A stretch of 64,000 bases of DNA. Origin: Plastoroseomonas arctica. Lineage in GTDB: Bacteria > Pseudomonadota > Alphaproteobacteria > Acetobacterales > Acetobacteraceae. Below are positions 18,994 to 27,473 of this stretch, piece by piece. The stretch spans positions 19,989-83,988 of the forward strand of contig NZ_JAAEDH010000023.1 in NCBI RefSeq assembly GCF_018128965.1, written 5' to 3'. The notes below the pieces were generated by a model that saw only the letters and a list, made by a program, of their open reading frames with translations, was not told where the DNA came from and did no database searches. A program made the translations under genes and the position numbers. Position 1 is the stretch's first letter; each line of letters opens with the position of its first letter.

Positions 18994-19767
18994 ATGACGA
19001 TGATGATGCTGCGGCGCGCCTGCCTCGCTGCGCTTCTGCTGGCGATGCCGGGCCTTGCGACGGCCGCAGACATCCGCGTGATGATCTCGGGCGCCTTCTT
19101 CGAACCGTTTCGCCAGGTGGTGCCGCAATTCGAGCGCGCGACCGGCCACCGCGTCGTGACCATCCAGGGTGCGTCGATGGGCAATGCGCCGGACGCCATC
19201 CCGGTACGCCTTGCGCGTGGCGAGGTGGCGGAGGTGATGATCCTCGCCGCGCCGGCGCTGGATGCACTCATCGCCTCGGGCCAGGCGGCCCCGGGCAGCC
19301 GCGTCGATCTCGTGCGCAGCCTGATCGGGATGAGCGTGCGCGCGGGCGCGCGGCGGTGGGACATCTCGACCGAAGAAGGCTTCGTGCGCGCGCTGCGCGA
19401 GGCGAGTTCCATCGCCTATTCGGCAAGCGCGAGCGGCACCTACTTCTCTCAGACGCTACTCCAGCGCATGGGCCTCGAGGCCGAGATCGGCCCCAAGGCG
19501 CGCCGTATCCTGAGCGAGCGGGTGGGCGCGGTGGTGGCGCGCGGCGATGCCGAGCTGGGACTTCAGCAGGTGAGCGAGCTGCTCCCGATCGCGGGGCTGG
19601 ATTTCATCGGCGTGCTGCCGCCCTCGGTGCAGCAGGCGACGATTTTCTCGGCCGGCATCGGCACGCGCGCCGAGGAGCCGGCAGCAGCGCGCGCCCTGGT
19701 GGCTTTCCTCGCCGGGCCGGAGGTGGTGGAAGCGATCCGTGCGGCGGGTCTGGAGCCGTTGCGCTAG
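18994..19767 (+). CDS. periplasmic substrate-binding protein (ModA-like)
   Basis: The 257-residue protein has a signal peptide (about residues 1-24, ending LATAA). It is then a type II periplasmic-binding fold: ADIRVMISGAFFEPF, ATGHRVV, and a YSASASGTYFSQTLL loop with the serines that coordinate an oxyanion in ModA-type proteins. No ABC permease or ATPase gene is adjacent. Instead it sits downstream of the split chromate transporter, so an oxyanion ligand is plausible but unproven. An AAGGATACGAGGA site precedes the ATG. Its last 47 coding bases recur in degenerate form at 20563-20609. Confidence 0.82.
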   Translation: MTMMMLRRACLAALLLAMPGLATAADIRVMISGAFFEPFRQVVPQFERATGHRVVTIQGASMGNAPDAIPVRLARGEVAEVMILAAPALDALIASGQAAPGSRVDLVRSLIGMSVRAGARRWDISTEEGFVRALREASSIAYSASASGTYFSQTLLQRMGLEAEIGPKARRILSERVGAVVARGDAELGLQQVSELLPIAGLDFIGVLPPSVQQATIFSAGIGTRAEEPAAARALVAFLAGPEVVEAIRAAGLEPLR

Positions 19768-19819
19768 GCAAAGCCGGCGGAGAGGACGTCCGTCCGAACC
19801 GCCGCGCCCTCGTTCGCGG

Positions 19820-20479
19820 CTACCGCAGCCTCTGCTCGATCAACGCCAGTTCGGCGCCAGCTTCGGTGCGGCCGAGGCGGTTGGCCTCCGCGAGGTCTGC
19901 GCGCGTTGCCTCGATGTCTCGCCGAGACGCATGCACGCGCGCGCGATTGTGGAACGCCAGTGCATAGGTTGGGTCGAGCCGGATCGCCTCGCTGTAATCG
20001 GCGATGGCGGCATCGGCATTGCCGCGCAGCCCATGGAGGTTGCCGCGGTTGTTGTAGGGGCGCGGCGAGCGCGGATCGAGGCGAACGGCTTCGTTGAGGT
20101 CAACGAAGGCCGCATCGAGGTTGCCGCGGTTGATATGGACGACGCCGCGCGTGTTGTAGGGCCCGGCGAGGCGGGGATCGAGACGGATCGCTTCGTCACA
20201 ATCGGCAAGCGCCGCATCCCGGTTGCCCAAATTCTCGTAGGCGACGCAGCGATTGCCAAAGGCCACGGCGCGGCGCGCGGCGCGGATCTCGGCGCCGCGA
20301 TCGAGGAGGACGGTACAGGCGGCGACCGCGGCTGCCGGCGCCTCGTTCACGCGCTGGCAGGCCCGCGAACCGTCATCATCCTTCAGCAGCCAGCGGGTGC
20401 CGATGCCGATCAGCGCCACCAGAAGGGCAAAACCGGTGACGATATTAAAGAGCGTTCGCAAGACAGGCCTCGTTACCAT
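19820..20479 (-). CDS. membrane-anchored TPR protein
   Basis: The 219-residue protein has one N-terminal membrane helix (about residues 12-32) and then about four tetratricopeptide repeats with clear periodic units ending AIRLDP, AVRLDP and AIRLDP. It probably projects into the periplasm as a scaffold. It lies alone on the minus strand between the ModA-like gene and a degenerate copy of that gene's 3' end, which suggests it arrived by an insertion or duplication event there. A good promoter candidate precedes it. Confidence 0.8.
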   Translation of the reverse strand: MVTRPVLRTLFNIVTGFALLVALIGIGTRWLLKDDDGSRACQRVNEAPAAAVAACTVLLDRGAEIRAARRAVAFGNRCVAYENLGNRDAALADCDEAIRLDPRLAGPYNTRGVVHINRGNLDAAFVDLNEAVRLDPRSPRPYNNRGNLHGLRGNADAAIADYSEAIRLDPTYALAFHNRARVHASRRDIEATRADLAEANRLGRTEAGAELALIEQRLR

Positions 20480-20492
20480 AAATTGTTTTTAT

Positions 20493-20520
20493 ATCGTAGC
20501 AATTCGCATCGTTTCGTCAA
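20493..20520 (-). promoter_or_regulatory. sigma70-like promoter for the TPR gene
   Basis: On the minus strand TTGACG (20515-20520) is followed after 16 bases by TACGAT (20493-20498), 14 bases upstream of the TPR gene's ATG at 20479. The 20480-20520 stretch is unusually AT-rich for this window, as expected of a promoter here. Confidence 0.5.
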
Positions 20521-20562
20521 TACAGTGGCGTCCATGCGGCCGCGCGATGCTTGGTTTGCCGA

Positions 20563-20609
20563 CCGGGCCGGAGGTGGTCGAGGCGATCCATGCGACGGGG
20601 CTGTAGCCG
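20563..20609 (+). pseudogene. degenerate copy of the 3' end of the ModA-like gene
   Basis: These 47 bases match 19712-19758, the last codons of the ModA-like gene, at 41 of 47 positions by hand alignment. They keep the reading PEVVEAI followed by H-A-T-G-L and then a TAG stop. No upstream coding part is visible, so it is a remnant. The TPR gene lies between the two copies. Confidence 0.65.
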
Positions 20610-20614
20610 GCGCG

Positions 20615-21163
20615 TCAGTAGATGTCCTTGAAGGACGCGAAGTTCATGATCGCGCCGATCTTGGTCATGTAGAAATCCGTCCCCGGCGCGCTCGCGCGAT
20701 TGGCCGGGTTGCCCTTGATGAAGGTGTCCGCGTCCCAGGTGCGGTCCTCGGCCACCGGCATCACGTCGTTCCACGGGTCGATGAAGCGGATCTTGGTGTC
20801 GCTCGCGCCCACCACGACGACATTGTGCGACCCCGCCGGGTTCCACCGGCCCGCGACCCAGACGGGGCCCATGGTCAGCCATTTGCGGAAATCGCTCGCA
20901 CTCCAGGACTGTCCGGCGCCCCAGGGATGCAGGCCCACGGCCTTGGCCGCCTTCATGTAGTCCCGCGTCAGCAACCCGGTGGTCTTCTTGGCGGAATCGA
21001 CCTGAATGCCGGCACCACTGAGCTTGCCTTCGATGGTGAATTCATCCCAGTTCTTGTACGAATACATCATGCGCAGGCACATCAACCAGCACTCGGTGTT
21101 GATGGTCTGGGCGTACTGCTTCATGGTTTCCCAGTTCGGTGCCATCTGAAGCGCGTCGGCCAT
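20615..21163 (-). CDS. papain-like cysteine protease (peptidase C70/AvrRpt2-like)
   Basis: The 182-residue protein has the papain-like triad in order: Cys25 in NTECWLMCLRMMYSY, His113 in GSHNVVVVGA and Asp129 in IRFIDPWND. A single-domain enzyme with this order and the 'ECW...CLRM' start resembles peptidase family C70 (AvrRpt2), known as secreted effectors in plant pathogens and also found in bacteria as toxin-like domains. There is no signal peptide, so export would need a dedicated system or contact-dependent delivery, and none is adjacent. A strong GGGAGGATACC site fixes the ATG. The function is inferred from motifs only. Confidence 0.7.
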   Translation of the reverse strand: MADALQMAPNWETMKQYAQTINTECWLMCLRMMYSYKNWDEFTIEGKLSGAGIQVDSAKKTTGLLTRDYMKAAKAVGLHPWGAGQSWSASDFRKWLTMGPVWVAGRWNPAGSHNVVVVGASDTKIRFIDPWNDVMPVAEDRTWDADTFIKGNPANRASAPGTDFYMTKIGAIMNFASFKDIY

Positions 21164-21261
21164 GGTATCCTCCCTGCGATCCCAGCGGGCCCTGTATCGG
21201 GCACGGAACGATAGGCGAGATCTTCCGGCTGCCGGTAGTGAAACAACGGCAACCAGTGCCC

Positions 21262-22584
21262 TCAATGCAGCTTCACCCCCGGCTCCGCCCGCTGGGAGAG
21301 CAGGCCCGCGATGGTGCGCCACAGCGTCGGCGCCCCGCCATGCAACGCCGTGAGGTGCATCTTGTAGAGCGAGCGGTACATCAGCCGCGCGAAGTAGCCC
21401 TCGATGAACATGCTTTTCCCGACCAGGAAGCCCATCAGGCTGCCAACGGTGCTGTATTTGCCCAAGGAGACCAGCGAGCCGAAATCCCGATAGACGAAGG
21501 GCGTGAGCGGCTTGCCGCTCAGCATCCGATCGATCTGCGCGATCATGTGGCTGGCCTGCTGGTGCGCCGCCTGGGCACGCGGCGGCACCGGCGCCGGGTG
21601 GCCCTCGCGCGGGCAGGATGCGCAGTCGCCGATCGCGAAGACCGCCGGGTCGCGCGTCGTCTGCAGCGTCGGCAGCACGACGACCTGGTTGATGCGGTTG
21701 GTCTCGAGCCCGCCGATCTCACGCAGGAAATCCGGCGCCTTGACCCCCGCCGACCAGACCACGAGTTCCGCCGGCACCACCGCCCCATCGGCCATCACCA
21801 CGCCATCGGCCCGCACCTCCGAGACGCGGGTGCCGGCCATCACCTCCACGCCGAGCTGTCCCAGCAGGTCGGCGGTCGCGGTGGAGATGCGCTCGGGCAG
21901 TGCGGGCAGAATGCGCGGCGCCGCCTCGACCAGCACGATGCGGATGTCGCGTTCGGGCAGGATGCGATCCAGGCCATAGGCGACGACGGCGCGCACGGTG
22001 CGGTGCAGCTCGGCCGCGAGCTCGGTGCCCGTGGCCCCCGCGCCGATGATGGCGACGTGCAGCTGGCCCGGGCGCACCGGCTCGGGCTGTGAATTCGCGC
22101 GCAGGCACGCGTTCACCAGGCGGCGGTGGAAGCGGCTCGCCTGGTCGGGCGTCTCCAGCGGGATGGCGAATTGCGCCGCGCCGGGCGTCCCGAAATCATT
22201 GGTCACGCTGCCCACCGCGATGATGAGCGTGTCGTACCCGACGCGCCGCGCCGGCGTGATCTCACGTCCCTCATCATCAGACATGGCGCCGAGTTCGATC
22301 TCTCGCGCAGCGCGGTCGAGTCCGACCATCTCGCCGAAGCTGTAGGTGAAATGGTGCCAATGCGCCTGGGCCATGTAGTTCAGCTCGTGCTGCGCGCGGT
22401 CCAGGCTGCCGGCCGCCACGGAGTGGAGCAGCGGCTTCCACAGATGCGTGCGCGCGCGCTCGACCAGGGTGACGCTCGCCCGGGTCCCGCGCCCGTAGCG
22501 GTTGCCGAGCCGGGTCGCGAGTTCCAGGCCCGCGGCGCCGCCGCCGACGATGACGATGCGATGACGTTCGCCGGCTTGACCCAT
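21262..22584 (-). CDS. ndh: type II NADH:quinone oxidoreductase (NDH-2) family flavoprotein
   Basis: This 440-residue protein has two Rossmann motifs: IVIVGGGAAGLELA at the N-terminus for FAD and VAIIGAGATGTELAAEL near residue 180 for NADH. It also has an AIGDCASCP FAD-contact motif and a C-terminal amphipathic membrane-binding region. It is the single-subunit, non-proton-pumping entry point for NADH electrons into the quinone pool. It is divergent from the CHCC zinc-finger gene. The gene symbol rests on family resemblance. Confidence 0.85.
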   Translation of the reverse strand: MGQAGERHRIVIVGGGAAGLELATRLGNRYGRGTRASVTLVERARTHLWKPLLHSVAAGSLDRAQHELNYMAQAHWHHFTYSFGEMVGLDRAAREIELGAMSDDEGREITPARRVGYDTLIIAVGSVTNDFGTPGAAQFAIPLETPDQASRFHRRLVNACLRANSQPEPVRPGQLHVAIIGAGATGTELAAELHRTVRAVVAYGLDRILPERDIRIVLVEAAPRILPALPERISTATADLLGQLGVEVMAGTRVSEVRADGVVMADGAVVPAELVVWSAGVKAPDFLREIGGLETNRINQVVVLPTLQTTRDPAVFAIGDCASCPREGHPAPVPPRAQAAHQQASHMIAQIDRMLSGKPLTPFVYRDFGSLVSLGKYSTVGSLMGFLVGKSMFIEGYFARLMYRSLYKMHLTALHGGAPTLWRTIAGLLSQRAEPGVKLH

Positions 22585-22781
22585 CGGCCCTGATCCCCCC
22601 CGCGGGTAAGGCCGGGGGCGTGATAGCCTCGGCAGCCCTGGTGCCGCGACCGCCATCCTGGCCCGCGCCGGGACCGGCGCCAAGACAAAGCGCGCGTTGG
22701 CGCCCCTGCCCCTCCCCTGGCCGGGCGCGGCATCCCTCAGTAAGGTGCGCCGCGACGCCGAAGCCCGCCTCGAGGAATGCC

Positions 22782-23009
22782 ATGCGCGACCCGAACCAGA
22801 CCGGCTACACCCCGCATGCGATCGCCGGGATCACGCCGGACCAGCGCGTCATGGTCGATCGCCGCGCCGTGCCCTGCGACGGCGAGGTGGCCGGCGCGCT
22901 TGGCCATCCCCGTGTCTGGCTGCGGATCGAGGGGCACGAGGTCACCTGCCCCTACTGCTCGATCACCTATGTTCTGAAGGATGGCGCGGGCGGCGATGGC
23001 CACCACTGA
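22782..23009 (+). CDS. CHCC-type zinc-finger protein (NDUFS6-like)
   Basis: The 75-residue protein has the zf-CHCC pattern: a Cys in VPCDGEVAGALGHP, a His in that segment, and the CPYCS pair near the C-terminus. Bacterial members resemble the zinc-binding part of mitochondrial complex I accessory subunit NDUFS6 and are common in alphaproteobacteria. A role in complex I assembly here is inference. The ATG follows GAGGAATGCC. The 3' end overlaps polA by 29 bases (or 14 if polA starts at the second ATG). Confidence 0.82.
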   Translation: MRDPNQTGYTPHAIAGITPDQRVMVDRRAVPCDGEVAGALGHPRVWLRIEGHEVTCPYCSITYVLKDGAGGDGHH

Positions 23010-25794
23010 GGCGGAGCTGCCGCCCACCCCGCCCGGGGAGCGCCACCTGATCCTGGTGGATGGCTCGGGCTACATCTTCCGCGCCTTCCACGCGCTGCCG
23101 CCGATGACGCGGCCCGACGGCACCCATGTGAACGCGGTGTTCGGCTTCACCCAGATGCTGACCCAGTTCCTGCAGAAGCACGTTGGCACCCATATTGCCG
23201 TGGTGTTCGACGCCGGGCGGATGACCTTCCGCAACACCATCTACGCTGGCTACAAGGCGCACCGCCCGGAAGCCCCGCCCGAGCTGATCCCGCAGTTCAT
23301 CCTGATCCGCGAGGCGACGGATGCCGTGGGTGTGGCGCGCATCGAGCTCGACGGCTACGAGGCCGACGACCTCATCGCGACCTATGCCCGCGCCTTCACC
23401 GAGGAAGGCGGCCGCGTGACCATCGTCTCCTCCGACAAGGACCTGATGCAGCTGGTGCGCGACGACGTCGAGATGCTCGACCCGATCAAGCAGAAGCCGA
23501 TCCGCGCCCCCGAGGTGTTCGAGAAATTCGGCGTCGAGCCGCGCCTGGTGGCCGATGTCCAGGCGCTCGCCGGCGACGCGACGGATAATGTGCCGGGCGT
23601 GCCGGGGATCGGGGTGAAGACCGCGGCCGCGCTGCTCGCGGAATTCGGCGACCTCGAAGGGCTGCTGGCCGGCGCGCACACCATCAAGCAGCCCAAGCGG
23701 CGCGAGGCGCTGATGGAGAATGCCGAGCTCGCGCGCATTTCCAAGCGCCTGGTGCTGCTCGACGACGACGCGCCGATGCCGCTCGCGATCGAGGCGATGG
23801 TCGCACGCTCGCCGGACCCCGCGGCGCTCGAGTTCTTCCTGCGCACCCAGGGCTTCCGCAGCCTGCTGGCGCGGCTGGGTTTTGGCGAGGCCGCGCTGCA
23901 CCCCGCCGCCCGGCGCGATTCGACGCCGATGCCGGAGGCCCCCGCCGAGGCGCCGCCCTTCGGCCCCTATGAGACGGTCACCGACCTCGACACGCTCGGC
24001 CGCTGGATCGCCGAGGCGAAGGCTGCCGGGATCATGGCGCTCGACACCGAGACGGACAGCCTCGATTCGCTGCGCGCGGCCCTCAGCGGCATCTCGCTCG
24101 CGACCCGGCCCGGGCGCGCCTGCTACATCCCGCTGCGCCACGGTGCCGTGGCGCAGGACATGCTCAGCGCGCCGGCGCCCACGCAGATCAGCCCCGAGGC
24201 GGCGCTGGCGGCCCTCAAGCCCCTGCTCGAAGACCCCTCCGTGCTGAAGGTGCTGCAGAACGCCAAATACGACCTCGAGGTGCTGGCGCGGCCGGAGAAT
24301 GGCGCGATCGCCGTCGCCCCGATCGACGACACCATGGTGATCTCCTACGCCATGGAGGCCGGGAGATACGGCCACGGCATGGACGAGCTGTCGCAGCGCC
24401 ATCTCGGCCACACGCCCATCACCTATGACAGCGTGACCGGCACCGGCCGCGCGCGCATCCCCTTCGCTGAGGTGCCGCTCGACAAGGCCACCGCCTATGC
24501 CGCCGAGGATGCCGACGTCACGCTGCGGCTGTGGCACGTGCTGAAGCCGCGGCTGCGCGCGGAACAGACGCTCGCGCTGTACGAACAGGTGGACCGCCGC
24601 ATCATCGGCGTGCTGCAGGCCATGGAGACCACCGGCATCAAGGTCGATGGCGCCGAGCTCGCCCGCATCGGCGAGGATTTCGCCCAGCGCCTGGTGACCA
24701 TGGAGGCCCGCATCCACACGCTCGCGGGCAAGCCCTTCAATGTCGGCTCACCGAAGCAGCTGGGCGAGATCCTGTTCGACGAGCTGAAGCTGCCGGGTGG
24801 GAAGAAGGGCAAGGCCGGCGCCTGGGGCACCGACGTGACGGTGCTGGAGGACCTGGCCGCGCAGGGCATCGACCTCGCCCGCGCCGTGCTCGACTGGCGC
24901 CAGATCGCAAAACTGAAATCCACCTATGTCGATGGCCTGCAGGCGCAGCTCGACCCGCGCACCGGGCGCGTGCACACCAACTATTCCCTGGCCAATACCT
25001 CGACCGGACGCCTCGCCTCGACCGAGCCCAACCTGCAGAACATCCCGGTGCGCTCCGAAGAAGGCCAGCGCATCCGCGCGGCCTTCGTCGCCGAGCCCGG
25101 CCACGTGCTGCTCGCCGCCGACTACAGCCAGATCGAGCTGCGCCTGCTCGCCCATTTGGCCGACGTGCCGACCCTGCGCGAGGCGTTCGCCCGCGGTGAG
25201 GACATCCACAGCCGCACCGCCTCGGAGATTTTCGGCATCCCCGCGGGCCAGGTGGACAAGGAAGCGCGGCGACGCGCCAAGACCATCAATTTCGGCATCA
25301 TCTACGGCATGTCCGCCTTCGGCCTGGCGGGGCGCCTGGGCATCACCGCGGGCGAGGCGCGCGGCATCATCGACGCCTATTTCGGCCAGTACCCGGGCAT
25401 CCGCGACTGCATGGAGCGCCTCAAGGCCGAGGCGCGCGAGCATGGCTATGTCCGCACCAGCTTCGGCAAGAAGCTGTGGATCGCCGAGATCGGCTCGCGC
25501 GACCCGCAGCGCCGCGCCGGCGCCGAGCGGGCCGCCATCAACGCACCCTTCCAGGGCGGTGCGGCCGAGGTCATCAAGCGCGCCATGGTCCGCCTGCCCC
25601 GCGCGCTGCGCGAGGCGGGGCTCGGCGCGCGGATGCTGCTGCAGGTGCATGACGAGCTGGTCTTCGAAGTGCCCGACGCGGAGCTTGAGGCGACCAGCAT
25701 GATCGTGAAGCGCATCATGGAGACGGTGGCCGAGCTGCGGGTGCCGCTCGCCGTCGATATCGGCGCCGGGCGCAGCTGGTCGGACGCGCACTGA
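22981..25794 (+). CDS. polA: DNA polymerase I
   Basis: The 937-residue protein is a full three-domain Pol I. The 5'-nuclease domain starts at LVDGSGYIFRAFHALP (about residues 25-40) with EADDLIATYA. The 3'-5' exonuclease keeps its first acidic motif (LDTETDSLD, Asp about 355), so proofreading appears intact. The polymerase domain has motif A DYSQIELR (Asp about 714), the O-helix KTINFGIIYG (about 767-776) and motif C QVHDELVF (Asp about 891). It fills gaps in repair and replaces RNA primers. An alternative start is the ATG at 22996. The MFS gene begins one base after its stop. Confidence 0.96.
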   Translation: MARAAMATTEAELPPTPPGERHLILVDGSGYIFRAFHALPPMTRPDGTHVNAVFGFTQMLTQFLQKHVGTHIAVVFDAGRMTFRNTIYAGYKAHRPEAPPELIPQFILIREATDAVGVARIELDGYEADDLIATYARAFTEEGGRVTIVSSDKDLMQLVRDDVEMLDPIKQKPIRAPEVFEKFGVEPRLVADVQALAGDATDNVPGVPGIGVKTAAALLAEFGDLEGLLAGAHTIKQPKRREALMENAELARISKRLVLLDDDAPMPLAIEAMVARSPDPAALEFFLRTQGFRSLLARLGFGEAALHPAARRDSTPMPEAPAEAPPFGPYETVTDLDTLGRWIAEAKAAGIMALDTETDSLDSLRAALSGISLATRPGRACYIPLRHGAVAQDMLSAPAPTQISPEAALAALKPLLEDPSVLKVLQNAKYDLEVLARPENGAIAVAPIDDTMVISYAMEAGRYGHGMDELSQRHLGHTPITYDSVTGTGRARIPFAEVPLDKATAYAAEDADVTLRLWHVLKPRLRAEQTLALYEQVDRRIIGVLQAMETTGIKVDGAELARIGEDFAQRLVTMEARIHTLAGKPFNVGSPKQLGEILFDELKLPGGKKGKAGAWGTDVTVLEDLAAQGIDLARAVLDWRQIAKLKSTYVDGLQAQLDPRTGRVHTNYSLANTSTGRLASTEPNLQNIPVRSEEGQRIRAAFVAEPGHVLLAADYSQIELRLLAHLADVPTLREAFARGEDIHSRTASEIFGIPAGQVDKEARRRAKTINFGIIYGMSAFGLAGRLGITAGEARGIIDAYFGQYPGIRDCMERLKAEAREHGYVRTSFGKKLWIAEIGSRDPQRRAGAERAAINAPFQGGAAEVIKRAMVRLPRALREAGLGARMLLQVHDELVFEVPDAELEATSMIVKRIMETVAELRVPLAVDIGAGRSWSDAH

Positions 25795-25795
25795 C

Positions 25796-26986
25796 GTGAG
25801 CGAGCGCCGCACCCTGGCCGCGATCTGCGCCGTCCACTTCACCTCCCACCTGCACATCCTGGTGCTGCCGCCGCTGTTCCCGCAGCTGCGCGATGCGCTC
25901 GGCGTGGGGTTCGTCGAGCTCGGCTTCGCGCTGACGCTGTTCAACATCGTCTCCGGCCTTACCCAGGCGCCGATGGGGTTCCTGGTGGACCGGGTGGGCG
26001 CCCGGCGCGTGCTGGTCGGCGGACTGAGCCTGGGCGGAGCCGCCTTCATGCTGCTGGGCCTGTTTCCGAGCTACCCGGTGCTGCTGGCCGCCGCGCTGAT
26101 GGCCGGGCTCGCCAATGCGGTCTACCACCCCTCCGACTACGCCATCCTGTCGCGCAGCATGAGCGAGGGGCGCATGGGGCGCGCGTTTTCCATCCACACC
26201 GCGTCGGGCTATTTCGGCGGGGCGGTGACGCCGGTGCTGATGCTGGTCCTCGCCACGCAATTCGGGCTGGGTGCGGCGCTATTCATCGCCGGCCTCATCG
26301 GGCCGCTCGCCGCGCTGCCCCTGGTGCGCGGCGCGATGGCCGAGACGCCCGCCGCCCGCGCGGTGAACAAGGCCGCGCAGGCCGTGCCGATGGGAAGGAT
26401 CCTGTCGCCGGCGATCCTCGCGCTGACCGGCTTCTTCGTCCTGCTGTCGCTCTCCTCCGGAGGGCTGCAGAGCTTTTCCATCGTGGCCTTCACCGAAGGA
26501 CGCGGGTTGTCGCTGGGTGTCGCGAACGCGGCGCTGACCGCCTGGCTCACGCTCAGCGCCATCGGCGTGCTGGCCGGCGGCTTCATCGCCGACCGCACCC
26601 GGCAGCATGGCGTCGTGGCCGCCGTGGGCTTCGCCCTGGCCACCGTGCTGATCCTGGCCATCGCATTGCTGCCCCTGCCCGGGATCGCGATTATTTTACT
26701 GATGGGTGCGTCCGGACTCATGACCGGCGCCATCATGCCCTCGCGGGACATGATGGTGCGCGCCGCGGCGCCGCGCGGCATGGAGGGCCGGGTGTTCGGC
26801 ATCGTGTCGACCGGCTTCAACATCGGCGGCGCGATCGGACCGCTGATCTTCGGGGCGATCCTCGATGGCGGCCGCCCCAACCTCGTCTTCCTCCTGGCCG
26901 CGTGTTTCACGGCGATGACAGCGGCCATGGCCATCCGGCAGGAGTTCAGCGCCCGCCGCAGAGCGACCCTGGCCGCCGCGGAATAG
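25796..26986 (+). CDS. MFS transporter (fosmidomycin-resistance-like group)
   Basis: The 396-residue protein has about twelve membrane helices. Its N-terminus (HFTSHLHILVLPPLFPQLRDALGV) and the GFLVDRVGARR motif A resemble the FSR subgroup of MFS drug exporters. The YHPSDYAILSR stretch after helix 4 is also typical. The substrate is unknown. The GTG start comes one base after the polA stop, implying co-transcription. The proximity to polA looks positional rather than functional. Confidence 0.83.
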   Translation: MSERRTLAAICAVHFTSHLHILVLPPLFPQLRDALGVGFVELGFALTLFNIVSGLTQAPMGFLVDRVGARRVLVGGLSLGGAAFMLLGLFPSYPVLLAAALMAGLANAVYHPSDYAILSRSMSEGRMGRAFSIHTASGYFGGAVTPVLMLVLATQFGLGAALFIAGLIGPLAALPLVRGAMAETPAARAVNKAAQAVPMGRILSPAILALTGFFVLLSLSSGGLQSFSIVAFTEGRGLSLGVANAALTAWLTLSAIGVLAGGFIADRTRQHGVVAAVGFALATVLILAIALLPLPGIAIILLMGASGLMTGAIMPSRDMMVRAAAPRGMEGRVFGIVSTGFNIGGAIGPLIFGAILDGGRPNLVFLLAACFTAMTAAMAIRQEFSARRRATLAAAE

Positions 26987-27092
26987 CGCAACGGGGCAAA
27001 AAAAGCCTCTCAACAATTTAACGCCAGCGTCGCTTGCCATCCTCTATCAAACATCGCCCCGCCATCCCCGGACGGGTTTTTTGGAGAATCCC

Positions 27093-27434
27093 ATGTTCCG
27101 TCGTGCAGTCCTCGCGCTCGCCCTGCTGAGCGCCACGCTTTCCCTGCCTGCGCTCGCGCAGAACTGCGATACCAGCTTCACGGTGGTCAACAGCTCCGGC
27201 CGCACCATCATGGAGATCTATTTCAGCCCCGCGAGCCAGAACAGCTGGGGCGTCGACCAGCTCGGCACCGAGGTGCTCGCGGCCGGCGCCAGCAAGGCGT
27301 TCCGCCCCACCGTCGGCGGCGCCTACGACTTCCGCATGGTGTTCGATGGCGGCGCGCCGGTGGAACGCCGCGGCGTCGATATCTGCGCCGTCAGCACCAT
27401 CACCGTGACCGCGTCGGCCATCAACGCGCAGTAA
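27093..27434 (+). CDS. small secreted protein with one WG-D-LG domain
   Basis: The 113-residue protein has a signal peptide (about residues 1-22, ending LPALA). A single domain follows with the pattern FTVVNSSGRTIMEIYFSP, SWGVDQLG, an RMVFDGG strand and ERRGVDIC. The same pattern occurs twice in the protein at 34176-34823. Two Cys (after the signal and in VDIC) could form a disulfide. I do not recognise a named family; the strand-rich pattern suggests a small beta-domain acting in the periplasm or outside the cell. A GGAGA site fixes the ATG rather than an upstream TTG. Confidence 0.7.
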   Translation: MFRRAVLALALLSATLSLPALAQNCDTSFTVVNSSGRTIMEIYFSPASQNSWGVDQLGTEVLAAGASKAFRPTVGGAYDFRMVFDGGAPVERRGVDICAVSTITVTASAINAQ

Positions 27435-27473
27435 CGCGATCCGCGGGCGTGGCGCGCATCAGCGTGTCACGCC

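Noticed and set aside
26987..27092. A run of seven A residues after the MFS gene as a terminator
   Set aside because: No stem precedes the run in either direction, so it does not form an intrinsic terminator.
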